From Rhabditophanes sp. KR3021 (Eukaryota; Nematoda; Chromadorea; Rhabditida; Alloionematidae), in the NCBI GenBank assembly GCA_963281155.1, contig CAUJLY010000002.1, positions 3,720,001 through 3,784,000 of the forward strand: DNA of 64,000 bases, given 5' to 3'. Below, one piece after another: positions 23,786 to 35,960 of the stretch. The notes beneath the pieces are model-generated. The model was not told where the DNA came from, made no database searches, and saw nothing but the letters and a program-made list of their open reading frames with translations. A program made the position numbers and the translations under genes. The stretch's first letter is position 1; the number at the start of each line of letters is the position of its first letter.

Positions 23786-24640
23786 GACAGATTTATGAAC
23801 AACAACTGGTGACTAGCTTTTAATAACTGTCAAATGAACCTATATTTAAAGTTAAATAGTTCGGTTAAATTTGGATAAGTGTATAGTCTTAAAACATTAC
23901 ATTACCCGTCTTGCAAAGGCGCTCGTTTTCCTGACTGGATTAGTGTTTACACTGAGCTATACGATGATTTCCCTGTCATTTATCAACAATTCGCAATTTT
24001 ATATTATTGTTAGAATCATAGATTATAGGCGCAAATTAAATATCAAATTTATTATTATTTTTTAAATACTTAAGTGGGGTTAATAAAGTGACTTATGATG
24101 TGCAGTGGATGCGAACAAAAAAGGATGTGCACAGTAAATATATTTATTCTAATCACCTATTTTTCAGCACAGTTTGATACTAATTTATTACTTTATTTAA
24201 CTAGCTTAATAATTCAATTTTTATTCAGCCCAATTTATTGTTATTGTACTTGATTTTAACTTATACACTTTGGTTACTCATTATTCGAACTATCAAATTG
24301 AAAAGATATCAAAAATCTTACCTATTGTCAATAATAGAGGTAAACATACTCAAAATGTTTCTGGTACATTTCGCAACAGTTAAAATAATAAAGACTAGAT
24401 GTGAAGGCGAGATCAATAGATAAACAGTTACTTTAATTGAAAAAAGGGTATTTAAGATTTACATTTTCTACCATTTTGTGCAGATATTCCTCTTCACTCA
24501 ATAGCAGCTATTATCGAAGTTATTATCGAAGTATTACCGCAGTAGTTAAGATATGGTTGTAATTACAAGAAATAATAGAGGTCCCCTGACTGTCATCATT
24601 GAAATGACGGTAAGGATCAGTAAGTTCATTCCATTTTGTT
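23786..24640. other. intergenic region before the costars gene
   Basis: Divergent upstream region of two genes. No convincing frame. An ATG at 24553 opens 19 codons followed by a good donor (gtaagg at 24610) and might be a first exon of the costars gene, but its phase does not join cleanly to the acceptor at about 24666. Confidence 0.4.
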
Positions 24641-25294
24641 ATGTGCTTCAATGTTATAGTGTTTGGCGAGAAACCAATTGTCGGATTTTCTGTAGAAGTG
24701 GAAGAAGCATGGATGAAACTAAAAAGAAAATTTAGAGCCAAGCCTATCAAAAAATCGAGTCATATTCTCCGTAAGGTGACCAGTGCTTCTCAGATTGATA
24801 AAGTTGTTCTCCCCAAAGAAAAAGAAGTCCCACGATCTAGTTCTATCACTTCAATGAATCATTTGATGTCTAAATTTAAAACCATGGAACAAAAAGCGAT
24901 TGCAAGTAAAAAAGATGACGTATTTTGCAAGGGCTATAAACCTCAGCGTTTATCCAAGGATGACCCTGAGTATGGAACTCCGAAAAAAGGCTCTTTAACT
25001 GAGCTACGTGCCAAAAAAGCTAGTGATCACATTGCTAAGGAAATGGGTATTGTTTGCCAGGTTATTGAAGAGTATGGTGAATATAACAAAGATACTGGTA
25101 AAATTGAAATCAAATTCGGACAACTTTTCCATATTTATCAATTTATTTCCGATAAGGTTGTAGGAATGTTATTACGTGCAAGGAAACATAAAATGGTTTC
25201 CTTTGAAACAGAAATGCTATACCAAGGCAGAGACGATCACCAAATTATATCTCTGCTCATAGATCATGACGCAATTATAAAAGCTGCATCATAG
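24641..25294 (+). CDS. ABRA: costars-domain protein (ABRA/STARS-like)
   Basis: The C-terminal 90 residues are a clear costars domain: EYGTPKKGSLTELRAKKA, HIAKEMGIVCQVIEEYGE, IEIKFGQLFHIYQFISDKVV, GMLLRARKHKMVSFE and MLYQGRDDHQIISLL. Proteins of the STARS/ABRA type carry this fold after an actin-binding, Lys-rich N-terminal region, which is present here. They bind actin filaments and promote Rho-SRF signalling. The start is uncertain: the frame is open from 24641, but the residues before EEAWMKLK may belong to an upstream exon or be untranslated, and a later ATG at 24713 is possible. Confidence 0.82.
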   Translation: MCFNVIVFGEKPIVGFSVEVEEAWMKLKRKFRAKPIKKSSHILRKVTSASQIDKVVLPKEKEVPRSSSITSMNHLMSKFKTMEQKAIASKKDDVFCKGYKPQRLSKDDPEYGTPKKGSLTELRAKKASDHIAKEMGIVCQVIEEYGEYNKDTGKIEIKFGQLFHIYQFISDKVVGMLLRARKHKMVSFETEMLYQGRDDHQIISLLIDHDAIIKAAS

Positions 25295-25333
25295 CAACCA
25301 TTATAAATAAAAATAATTTATTATAAATAAAAA

Positions 25334-25603
25334 TTATGTTGAACCCGTTGATGTTGTTTGGTTATCACTTTCTGCTTTATTATTATCAGTAGGATCATCT
25401 TTTTTGACAATATAAGAACATTGACAATAAATACGCTCAAATTTGTTAAGTTTGTCAGCAACCCTTCTCCTCATCTGTATGTCCAGTGGTTCATCTTCCG
25501 TATTTTTCCTTTTAAGACTGGACAAAATGTTCGGTGTTGAGGATGGAGGCAATCCTGTTAAAAATAGTTCATCTCCGTTCTTTCTCTGGTCATTACTATT
25601 CAT
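25334..25603 (-). CDS. small hypothetical protein
   Basis: A frame of 89 residues, read from the first ATG after an in-frame stop and an acceptor-like tttttag at about 25684. The sequence is polar (LFLTGLPPSSTPNILSSLKR, then a basic RRRVADKLNKFERIY helix and a Ser/Thr/Asn-rich tail with CQC). No family recognised. It lies tail-to-tail with the costars gene, leaving about 40 bases between stops, as compact neighbouring genes do. It could be the last exon of a longer gene. Confidence 0.4.
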   Translation of the reverse strand: MNSNDQRKNGDELFLTGLPPSSTPNILSSLKRKNTEDEPLDIQMRRRVADKLNKFERIYCQCSYIVKKDDPTDNNKAESDNQTTSTGST

Positions 25604-25669
25604 TCCACTAGCAATAAGGCTTGTAGTAATAAGTGTGTTAAAATTGGTAGTAGCCGCAAAATAAAGCAA

Positions 25670-26213
25670 TCAAAGCCGTTGCCTAAAAAATATGAATTGA
25701 TTGTGGTGAGAAAGCATACGAGTAGACATCATATAGTATACAATAGATCACTATGTTCTTATGCATAACTGATGGTAAACTTTTTAGTCCGACAATAAAT
25801 GGAAATCAAGCATTCAGAAATGGTTGAGCGTAAATAAAGTCTGCTCCAAAAAACAACTTAATAAGTATGGTCATCCAGTAAAGAACAACAACAGTATCGT
25901 ACATAAACTACTGCACATTTATTGTCATACTTTGGTGTAATATTGGTGTATTATGGTAAACTAAATAAAGTTGTGATTATTATATTTGCGATATGGTTTA
26001 AAAGTTTAAACACTCGGCATGATTACCATTTAACAAATATAAAAGAAAGAAGTATGATATTAGTGCGTTTATAAATAACACCCTGTTAAATGGTATAAAA
26101 TGATGTTATCAGGCATAAATAAATTAAATGATTCCAACATATTTACAAAACAATAGGAATCAAAATTTAACAATTAATATTTTTAGCCTGAGTACCAAAT
26201 GGATAGTTTGTCG
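25670..26213. other. spacer downstream of CNOT3
   Basis: No gene seen in about 540 bases. It probably contains the CNOT3 3' UTR and the upstream region of the small minus-strand ORF. Confidence 0.4.
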
Positions 26214-29200
26214 TTAATCATATTCCCGGTCTTCAAGATACCTATATTCAAAGGTAAATAAGTCTTTTTTCTTCTGAATCCATCTTTCAAAGTCGAAATA
26301 TATGTACGTACCCTGAAAGGAGTCTGATGGTAAGTTCGGATTTCTGGTGCGGTTCATTACCTGTTCAAACTCATCGGTTATGGTCTTAGGTTCTTCATGT
26401 CTTTGAAACCACATATAATTTTTGGTATGAAATCTCCAACATAACTTCTTTAGTGCTTTGGCTGCCAATAGTTGAGCTCTTGTTCCCTAAACAAAATAAG
26501 AATGACAATTTGGACATTATTGATGATTAACATACCTCCATATAATAAAAAGTGAAAAAGAGCGTTTCCGGCGTCAGCTTGAGGTAGTGTTCTAAAGTAT
26601 CAAATTGAGGATGTACGCTCTTAGGAAAGTGAGGACTTGATGCTGGTACTGGAACTCGTGGAAGATAGGATCGACTGATTTCGGAGTCAATTTGTTGTGG
26701 CATTTTCTCAAACGCGGCATCTATTGACTGCTGAATTTCTTCTAATTTTAACGATTCGGCTGTTTTTCCCTGTGGGCACATAGCGAGACTAGGAGGAATA
26801 TGGATTGTTTGCTGTTCACGCACCTTATTGTCCTGACTCATCCCAAAGACTTGTCGAAGTGCACTTTGATTTAAATCATCATTACTTGTCATACTGGTAG
26901 GAAATTCCGATAATGTCTCAGCAATACTTTTCGGAGACACAGCTTGTAGTGATGATGCTATCGAATTAAGGTGTTGGTCTTCTTTCGAAACAGACTGTGC
27001 TGATCCAATAAATGTTTTGGGTATTAACACGTCATTGTTGCCTCCCTGTCCATTCGCCAATAGTCTTCTTTTAGCCAAATTATCCATACCAGTGTCGTGA
27101 GAAGATACCATCGAAGGTGCTGAGTTTTCATCGTTAATATTTCCTTTATTCACCAACATCGAAGAGCTCAGGCCAGCCGAAGCAACTGCGGAAAAAAGCC
27201 CGGGTGTTGAGGGTGTAGTTGGGACTGAAGGTCTTTCCACTTTGGCATTAGGAGTTGCTGATGTGCTAACCATAGTACTACTAAGCTTAGTCACAGAAGC
27301 TCTTCCGGCTGCAACTGAGTTGTATGGTGTTCCCGGTGGCGGCGGAGGTGTCAAAGGAAGAGGCGGAGATGAGAGGGATGAATCATTTGAGATTTGCCGT
27401 GATCTAAAAATTAATGAATTAATAAAAAATACATTAAACAAATTACCCCGTTATTAAAACTTTTGCCCTATATATCACTTTTTGTTCTCGTGTTCCTCTT
27501 AACGAATTTACTTTATGATACATGGTATAACAATTAGTAATAATTGGTAAATAGTTAGTAAATATTTAAATAATTCTCTTATGTACAGAAAAAATTACTT
27601 GCTGGCTTTTAAAGAGTATTTCAGTGAGTCATACTTAAAATGATGTTAAATAGCTATAGTTTAAAAATGTATCGATATATTTAGTGAATGTTAATATTGT
27701 ATGATAAATAGTCCTATAAATGCAAACAATTGATTTTCTATGGTGTGAACTGTTTTAGAATTATTTGAAAATAAACAAAAGTGTATGACTGTGTTATAAA
27801 GGATAGACATGGGAGGACGTATGTTGTTATATGTGGAAACCTTGAAATATTTGTAAATAACAGTACCGTTGTGTTTGTGTGTAAAAACAAATATGTTGGT
27901 ATGATATATATAAAACCTAAGGCTAGACATTATATCCGTCTATGTCCTGAATAAAATTGGCTAGACATTTTTGTTAAATTAAGTGTAATGGTTTGCTTTA
28001 TATAAGAGATATAGATTTTTGGTATGTAATTTGCTAGAAGCATCATTACAGCCCTACAATTTTTGTTAAAACGAACCCTGGTGTTTTTAGTGGTGCCACC
28101 AACTTCACAATCATTGCGGGAGAAGCAGACATACGCCTATCATTACTTGAGTGTCTATCTTTCGAATCAGCTGAGGGTGAATGAACTGAGGGAAAGTGGT
28201 GGTCGCTAAGGGAACAACTTCCGTGCCTCAATTCACTTCCCCCATTTTCATAACCTTTCAGAACGTTGCCATCTTCATCATGGCCCACTAGTGGTCCTGT
28301 TATATGACTACTATACGCGCTAAGATCCAAATCGTCATAGATACCATCTGGATCACATGTTGCAAGATCATATGAATCGTCATTCAGCGCCACCACGTAC
28401 TCCTCGATTGAATCTCTCAATTGGTCCATGACTACGGAAGCTGCCAGTTCTTCATTTGTCACAAGCCTCATGCAAATTTCCAAGTTTGACTGATGGTAGT
28501 GTATTCTTTCTAAATGCTTTTTTAGATCGTCAATTTTGGAAATCTTCTATAACAAATAAAATTGATATAAATAATGGAAGAAAAAGATTGGTATAATATT
28601 GAAATAAAAAGATTGATAGCGAAAATTGCGGGTAGCTGAATGATTGGCACCCAATGAATCACTTACATCTTTAGAGTTTTTCTTTGTTTCATCCTTTCCT
28701 TTGCCACGTCTTTTGCCGGTATCAGATGTCGATAGTTGTTCGATTTTTGCGTCAGTCTTATCCGTATCTTCTTCTAAAGCCTTGATTTGCGTTGAGAGCC
28801 ATTCAATTGTCTCCGATTTTTCTCTTTCCTTAGGATCCATTTTTTCTTCTGCAGATAAGCCCTGTTTACTATGCGGTTTAGTTTTGTTTTCCCGCTCCAC
28901 GTCTTTGAACTCCTCCATTTTGGTTTCCACTATCCTTCTGTAGCGTAACAGCTTTTCCTTATCCTTGATATCTGAAGAATTCACCCATCCCTTAATTTGA
29001 TCTCGCAACCTTTGCAACTTCTTAATTTCTTTTTTTAAATCATCTTGAAGTTTTTCCCGCTGATTGTCTGTACTTGATTCGCGCATCTTTTCCATGATAT
29101 CTTGAAAAATTTCAGTTCCCTCATCAATCTTCTTGTAGCATTTATCAATTTCCTGGAAATAATATTTTATATTCAAAATGTAATACATCACATTTGCTTA

Positions 29201-30582
29201 TAGCATGCTTTAAAGATGTTTTGCAAGTTATTCTTATTTTAACCAAACTAATACGCATTCCTATCTTCACTAATTATAATGCCCATCTATATTAATCGTA
29301 ATATTTTAGTTAGGCAGAATCTAGTCAGCTGGAATTTTATTTATTATAATAGCTAAATAAAGCAAAAATGTAAGGCATCCCTACGAATCATCCTTTAAAA
29401 CATGAGGCGCGAAGCTCAAAGTTATTAAGCGAGAATTTGCGCTTGGTGGAAAAGAAGAATCTAGGACTCGCTCGTTCAAATATTCGATTGCTTTTTGGAA
29501 TAGATTCAGGTGCGTGTGCTTCCAATTATGCAGGATCATGTTAAAAAAGCTCCCTTAATTTTACATCATATTTCTTATTTTCTGTCAATATCTAAACAGT
29601 TTAAAGCTAGATTTAGGAAAGAATTGCACAAAATAAGGTAAATAATAGATTATTATGAAGTACTGGGAATTTTGGATGATGATGAGCTATTATTGCGGCC
29701 TGGAACTAAGAATAGCCATTAATGGCTTGCATATGTTATGAATTGACCAGTCATTTTCCAGTAACAGCCATTTTGTAAATTTTGTGAATTTTGTTTAAGG
29801 AATTATTGGACAACTCAGAAGTATGTAATACTATCACAAAGCCACCTGTACCACAGTTTATTGTGACAAAGAGATTCACTTGTACAGAATGTAATTTAAG
29901 ATTTATCTCAAACAAAAGGAACTTGATTGTAAATGGTGTCTTCAAGTTTATAGCACTTTTTATGAGTTATCATCTCATAAGCAAAACAGGAGTTGTGAGA
30001 AAGTGTTCGAAAAGTACAAGTAGGAATTTTAATGGAACGGGAGCTTTGCTTAAGTTATGGCTAGACATCAACGAGTCAAATGTAAGAACTCTTGCATATG
30101 TCTATCTCTTTTTAGACCCAAGAACCATCAACAAACCTTTTAACAAATGGACGTTAAAAGGATTCACTAAGACAGTCCCAGATCCAAAAAATCCCAATTG
30201 TCACGATTGAATGGTTACATATCATATTAACAACAAAGCAGTTCTCTCCAGAAAAGATAATGAAGGAAGTCAATGAGACCAAACAAGAAGATAGTACCAA
30301 GGCGAGGATTGTTGTTAAAATGAAGCTTACAAACAAAATAACTGGGGGCGATTTTGGAGCATATTCTAACTGAATTTTTTGGCAACCAAGTAAAGAATGT
30401 GAACCGTGGGAAATTTTGGATTGAAGATGTCTATCTTTGGTCTCCTGATAATGCTCAACTGATTGGGCACATTTTGCTTAAAAAATGTTCGAACTAAAAG
30501 ATATTATTCTCACCAATTTGTAATATATTTGCTGCATTTTTATCCAATAACTCACCTGTAGTAGTTTTCGTTTCTCAGCCAT
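26214..30582 (-). CDS. CNOT3: CCR4-NOT complex subunit 3
   Basis: Exons 30582-30556, 29152-28667, 28546-28077, 27403-26536 and 26486-26214 total 2124 nt, 707 residues. CNOT3 is a scaffold of the CCR4-NOT deadenylase that controls mRNA decay. The N terminus [21 protein letters not shown] and the coiled coil with [18 protein letters not shown] and [21 protein letters not shown] match the family domain closely. YDDLDL marks its end. A Ser/Pro-rich linker ([13 protein letters not shown]) follows, and the C terminus is the NOT box ([59 protein letters not shown]). The donor of exon 3 (GTTCGT at 28076) is the least certain junction. Intron 1 is 1403 nt and intron 3 is 673 nt. Confidence 0.93.
29780..30510 (+). 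pseudogene. decayed coding sequence inside CNOT3 intron 1
   Basis: Antisense to CNOT3, within its first intron. One frame reads a C2H2-like half ([10 protein letters not shown]), and one base out of frame follows [18 protein letters not shown], a second zinc-finger-like piece. Further on, [20 protein letters not shown] resembles the end of a BRCT domain and runs on through [20 protein letters not shown] to a stop. An intron-like gtaag...tttttag sits at 30078-30115. The pieces are in several frames with stops between, so the locus looks dead. Family assignment is weak. Confidence 0.3.
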
Positions 30583-30597
30583 TTTGTGCTATTATTA

Positions 30598-30768
30598 TTA
30601 AACAGAATTTTCAATTAAGGTCTTTTTATTAAGAATTTGTTGATTATCATCAATTGTTACGGCAACAATTTTCAATTCACTTTCAAATAGTTTATAATAA
30701 ACTTTATTAAGATGATAGATGTCGGTATAATTTAATATCCGAAGGCTGTCTAAAATTTTAAAAGACAT
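30598..30768 (-). CDS. small hypothetical ORF just upstream of CNOT3
   Basis: A 56-residue frame (MSFKILDSLRILNYTDIYHL at the start) ends 15 bases before the CNOT3 ATG on the same strand. Composition is protein-like. No family recognised. It could be an independent small gene, the first cistron of a shared transcript, or chance. Confidence 0.25.
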   Translation of the reverse strand: MSFKILDSLRILNYTDIYHLNKVYYKLFESELKIVAVTIDDNQQILNKKTLIENSV

Positions 30769-32991
30769 TAGCAAAATCAAAACATTAAAAAAACGGAGAT
30801 AACAAAAGTCAAATACATTCTTTTATCAAAATGGTAATAATAATTCCATTAAATAATACATAGAGACTAAGGAATGTAATTGCATGACGTTAGATGGCGT
30901 GGTAGGGTGAAATCATCTTTCCAAACTTATTTAAAACAACTTCGTCATAAGATACCTAAGAGTAAAACAATTGGGGGTAATTTTCCAATTTTTTGGTAAG
31001 ATATGTTGGCATCAAACATAATCATATTGGAATCATATTACAGCATGAGTTAAATCAGTTGGCTCAATGGAAGTTGATTAGAGAAAATGATATAATTAAT
31101 GACTATGTTGTAGTAATTACCAGAAGAAACAAGATATTGATGTCGCTTCGTAGCGGAGAAAGAAGTTGGAGACGAATTAAATATCAAATGACGAGATAAA
31201 AATATTGATCCTAGATTTAAATAAGTAGTAATAGTTTGGTGGTAGATATGTGATGTAGATGAAAGACCCTATGTATATTAAATATTTGAGTAGAAAGCCA
31301 ATGTGTGGTTTTACGCCAACTCAAACTAGCAAATATCTAGACTCTGTTAGTTATTGGACAGTTGGCGGGATGCTAAATTATACTATAGATTCATTCATGT
31401 CCATGTGGACCATACACATAACAATCTAGAAACTTATCTTTGAGAATGCCGAGTAAGAACAATTCTTAACAGTTACTGCATTACTATTTGTGATGGTCTA
31501 CTATTAAAATATTTTAAAATCCACAAACTTAACATGGCAGAAGTTAAAAGGAATGCTGTGTCCATCTAAAGCCCACATAACAAATAATTCAAATTTTTAC
31601 AGCAAATATTGCACATTTTTAGATGAATATTCAAAATTTTAGACTGAGTATTGAAAAATGTTACGTTGAATATTGTAATTTTTTAGATGAATATAGCACA
31701 TTTTTAGGTTGAATAATACGATCTTTATAAAATTATTACGAATTTTTAATTTAAATAATGCAGATTTTGGAAATTAAATAGCGCACATTTTGACAGCAAA
31801 TAATGAAGTTTGACATCAAATAATGCAAATTTTACAACAAATTTAAATAGTCAGAATTCATCGGATCAGAGATAATTACTCTATAATAAAAAATATTGAA
31901 GTCTATGACATGATGATATGAATGGATAGAAAGTGTCGTTTTATTGTGTTGTTTGTGAACGATTTTAATAAGTATAAAGTTAGATATTCAAAGCATGAAT
32001 TTGCAAACAATGTAAGTTAGTTGCTTTGTAGTTCGAGTTAAAAGTATGAGGACCATCTGGACTACATATGGGCTAGGAGAACTGTAATTTAAGCTATTGT
32101 TCATATCTCAAATCAAAAGTTTATAAGTTAATGATCGATCGTCGAGCAAAGTGTAAGATAATAAATATATTAAATAAATACGTTTATTTAATTAAAATAA
32201 AAAGTGACTACAAAATGTAGACAACGTTAAATTATTATTAATTTTTAAACGTGATTTAAGTAAGAAGTTAATCTATTTATAATTGAACATTAATTTTTGT
32301 GTGTTTTCAAAAGTCGTAACGGTGTCAATGTGTATTATAGACATATTCTTAATAAAAATGAAATCTGATAACAATGTTTTAAAGTAATTGCGAGAATTGT
32401 AGTGAATGGAGGAAAATTAACTTTTTATTTGACTATATTATACTTCAACATTTGTATTTATCGAAAAGCTTATTATTCTCTCTCTTATCAAAAAGGTAGT
32501 TGATTATTTTCGCGTTGATGGCAAAATCCAATTATTTGCTATTAAATACTATTTTTGATGATTTCATGGGATCTTATAACCAAATGTAATATATATTTTT
32601 AACGTGTTTTAAAAATTAAGTATAAACAAATCAAACACTACAATGTTGGTCACATTTTTTGTAGTAAACATGATAAAAAATAAAACTGGAGCCAATAAAT
32701 AGCTGGACGCATATTGCAAAGAACTATACATTTAAAAAAAACAAAAAGTGCATACGTTGTTTTGACGATATCTCTACTCAATAAATAAATAGACTATCAA
32801 TAAAAGGTTTTTTAATTATGATATCTGGCTATAACTTATCTATTCAATCTGTATTTGCTATAAAATATTAAGATCTTTGAACATAATTATATATTTGACT
32901 TGCATGACGCGTTGTCTTGAAAAATAGTTATTATTATCGAGAATATCATTTTTTGTTATTTTAGAAATATACTTCAGTTAATACATACAAA
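30769..32991. other. gene-poor region upstream of the small heat-shock gene
   Basis: No supported gene in about 2.2 kb. A plus-strand frame at 30993-31199 has no recognisable motif. A degenerate repeat field lies at 31595-31860. An acceptor-like ttgttattttag ends at 32964, just upstream of the next gene. Confidence 0.45.
31595..31860. repeat. degenerate AT-rich repeat field
   Basis: Variants of a roughly 30-35 bp unit built on gaatattgcacatttttag and aaataatgcaaatttt recur about eight times with heavy divergence. No coding frame. It looks like an old decayed tandem array. Confidence 0.45.
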
Positions 32992-33402
32992 ATGGACATT
33001 TTCAAGGAATTGCAGACAACTTTTGATGCCTCACTTCATCCTTATGTTAGTATCCCTCGAAAAGCTGAGAAACACCTATTCAACGGTAATTTCTATATCA
33101 CACCGTGGACAGAGGTTGAATACAAAAAAGGAATTTTCAAATTAGATATGAATTTACCACATTGTAATCAGAAAGACATTAAATTGGAGGTTAAACCTGA
33201 TGATACTTTGTGCGTTTATGCAGAAAGTGAAGTTAATGTAGACAACGTTATATGCAAAAGTTCAACAAAGAAATGTTATCAAATGCCTTTAAATTTGAGA
33301 AAACCTTCACTAAAATCATCTTTTGAAAAGGACGGATGGTTGCATGTTGAAGCTGAAACTGAAGACAAAGAAGTAAAGAGAGAACTTCTTATGTTCCTTT
33401 AA
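32992..33402 (+). CDS. small heat-shock protein (alpha-crystallin domain)
   Basis: Single exon, 136 residues. Small heat-shock proteins are ATP-independent holdase chaperones in the cytosol. After a 35-residue N-terminal arm, a compact alpha-crystallin domain is seen: YKKGIFKLDMNLPHCNQKDI, LEVKPDDTLCVYAES, the CYQMPLNLRKPSLKSSFEKD turn and DGWLHVEAE. In place of the usual C-terminal I-x-I motif the protein ends ELLMFL. The lack of introns and compact upstream region would suit a stress-inducible gene, but no clear heat-shock element was identified. Confidence 0.85.
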   Translation: MDIFKELQTTFDASLHPYVSIPRKAEKHLFNGNFYITPWTEVEYKKGIFKLDMNLPHCNQKDIKLEVKPDDTLCVYAESEVNVDNVICKSSTKKCYQMPLNLRKPSLKSSFEKDGWLHVEAETEDKEVKRELLMFL

Positions 33403-35960
33403 ACATATATTTATCATTTCTTCCCATATGTGACTTAATAAATTGATCTGTTAATATTTATTTTTAAATCTATTTAAAACGTTTTCTTATTTAACTTCAA
33501 AATTTGATTAAAACCTTTAATGTCATAACTAAACTATATATTTATCTAAATTTATATTGTTTTTTGTAATAAGTTCACCCTTTCTAAGCCTGTGCAATAT
33601 CATCGTCTGGCATTGGAAGACAAATAAATAAACATTTGATAAGCATACAACCTTTTGTAGATGATTGCCTATATGAGTAATTTGTTGAGGTTAAAGCATA
33701 TCATCTTCTCGAATGATTAGTTACTTTTTATCTGAAGTTGCACTATTTGTTTATTTTGTATTTGTCAACAAGAAATAGTATAGATAAAAATAGGCACTTA
33801 AATCAAATCTTTGACACTTATCAACGTATATAGTAACTTGCACATCCATTAGAAGCTTCAAAGTGATTGAACTGCTTTTAGTTCACTTAATGAACACTTG
33901 TGCTTATCTGGGACAACTTATTTTAATGGTTTGAAAGTTCATTAGCCAATTTATGATCTTGTAATTAGGATGCGCTTCCAAATCTTCCAATTATTAAGAT
34001 TAAACCACAATGCAGTCTGTTTTTAAAGAGTATTGCGTAAATTAAAGGACTCCAGCTACATCTACTTAAGCAGATTACATAGACTAATAAAGACTTTAAT
34101 CAGAGGCCCAAAAAACATTTAAACAAAAGGTGTTCATGATGTTGTTTGTTTGGTCAGCAAGCAATATCTAGCGCGGCACACCCAATAAATCCATTAAAAG
34201 TGTATATCTGATATATAATTAATTCATTTGATCTTTTCTATTAATTCAGATGTTTTGATGAACTCTATTATTTGTTTAGTAACTAGCATGTATTTCATTT
34301 TTTATTAATCTCCTCGCATCACTTCATACATCTATCTATAGATCTATATGTTCTAATTACTCACTGTTGCCAAGTTCAATGACTAAACATTTATCGCTAA
34401 TTATGGAATCTTAATATAATACATTAAGTTGGTGAAAAAAGTATGTGTTCTTTTTTGTTTCATTTACAAATTGTTAACAACAAGGTCACATTAATATAGA
34501 TGCCAAAGAAGGATGTCTAACGTCTTTTGAATGATTAATTTATGCAACTTTTTGACAACTCTTGATTATTTATTTGTACCAAATTTTGAATAAAATGGTT
34601 GATTATAAATTTGGATGACTACCAAGTTTATCAGTCTTAACGGGTTAAACCTCTCTAATCTAATTTATCCCCTATTCATATTCTTCCCTTATATGCTCCT
34701 TAATACCAATTTGCATAAAATTTATTTTGTTCAACACTTTGTACTTAAATAAAATAACTTTGTGATATGAATTGTCGTACAAAATGGTAAGGTTAAAACG
34801 TAACATCCTTGACGAACCTAAATCGTTCATTTTTGGCTTTTGTTATCAGAGCATAAACGATAAACTCTATTATAAAGTCTACTTTTTGCAACCTCATCAT
34901 TTTTGTGGTTTAAGTAAAGACAATCCTCATCAAGGTTGTCTTAAACACTTTTTACGTACTTCTATATCTGTACCACCTACTACTAATATATTTACTGAAA
35001 TTACTTTATTAAGAATGATAATTAATCAATTGAAGATGATTTGACATTTCGACTCTCATTTTATTTATTTTAAAGTTCTATTGGGAGAGACCACTTTCTT
35101 GGTTTAAATATTCAAATTTAATTTAAACTTATCCAAATCATAACAATGCATATTTACTACTTAAACACTAATTCGGACAAATAAATGTAGGCTAAATTTA
35201 TAACAATTTTACGCTAAATCTCTAATAATTTACAATAAATTTACAATAATTGATAACAATTTAAGCCAAAATTTGAATAGCGACTATCAATTAATGTATC
35301 TTATTAGAAAGGACAAAACTTTCTGTTACTTACATAGACAAATTTATTTTTATACATTATTTATGTTCATTGCGTAAGTCCCACCCATCATCCAAGCGAT
35401 TGCCAGTGGTGTGAAATTACCGAGTATCAAACATTCTTTATTTATGAGAGCCATACGCCGTTCAGCCTTCAAATCTTTTTGATTTTCTTTATTTGCATGA
35501 TGTCTTGATCAACTTCTACAATATACTTACTCTATCACATGCTATTAATTGTGAATGAACTTGAATATGTTCACACATTGCGTCATCCCTTAATTATGTG
35601 TCTTTTTATTTGTAAAAGCAATTTCAAAAAAGGGAGCCATATTGGACACATTTTAATGAACTTTCAATTAAACTATTTTCATTCACTTTATTTTGTCTCA
35701 ATTCATAAACTATCTTTTCTTCTATTTCATTAAAGCTCCATATTTTAATTAAACTTGTTAATTTGTACAAAAAGCTTGTTGTTTGATTAATGTCCATCTT
35801 TGTCTTACAAATCCTTTTTTGTTTCCATTTTATTATTCTTTTTTCTTGTAATGTTCGTTTCTATTATAATATTCTCTTTTAGATTAACACATACATTCCT
35901 TTATCTAGTAATGAAGAGCTATTAAATACACTATCCAAAGTAATTAATTTTGATATTGTT
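33403..35960. other. gene-poor region upstream of the cadherin gene
   Basis: About 2.5 kb without a supported gene. One plus-strand frame from the ATG at 34784 to 35044 (86 codons, sharing no known motif) is the longest and may be chance. The sequence is AT-rich, with several tataaa/aataaa strings but no repeat array. Regulatory sequence for the cadherin gene is expected here. Confidence 0.45.

Noticed and set aside
30993..31199. Transposase fragment
   Set aside because: A 68-codon AT-rich frame with some Arg/Trp clusters, but no DDE, HTH or zinc motif can be placed.
34784..35044. 86-codon ORF upstream of the cadherin gene
   Set aside because: Ordinary length for AT-rich DNA by chance, no motif, no acceptor or donor support. 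Left as a note only.
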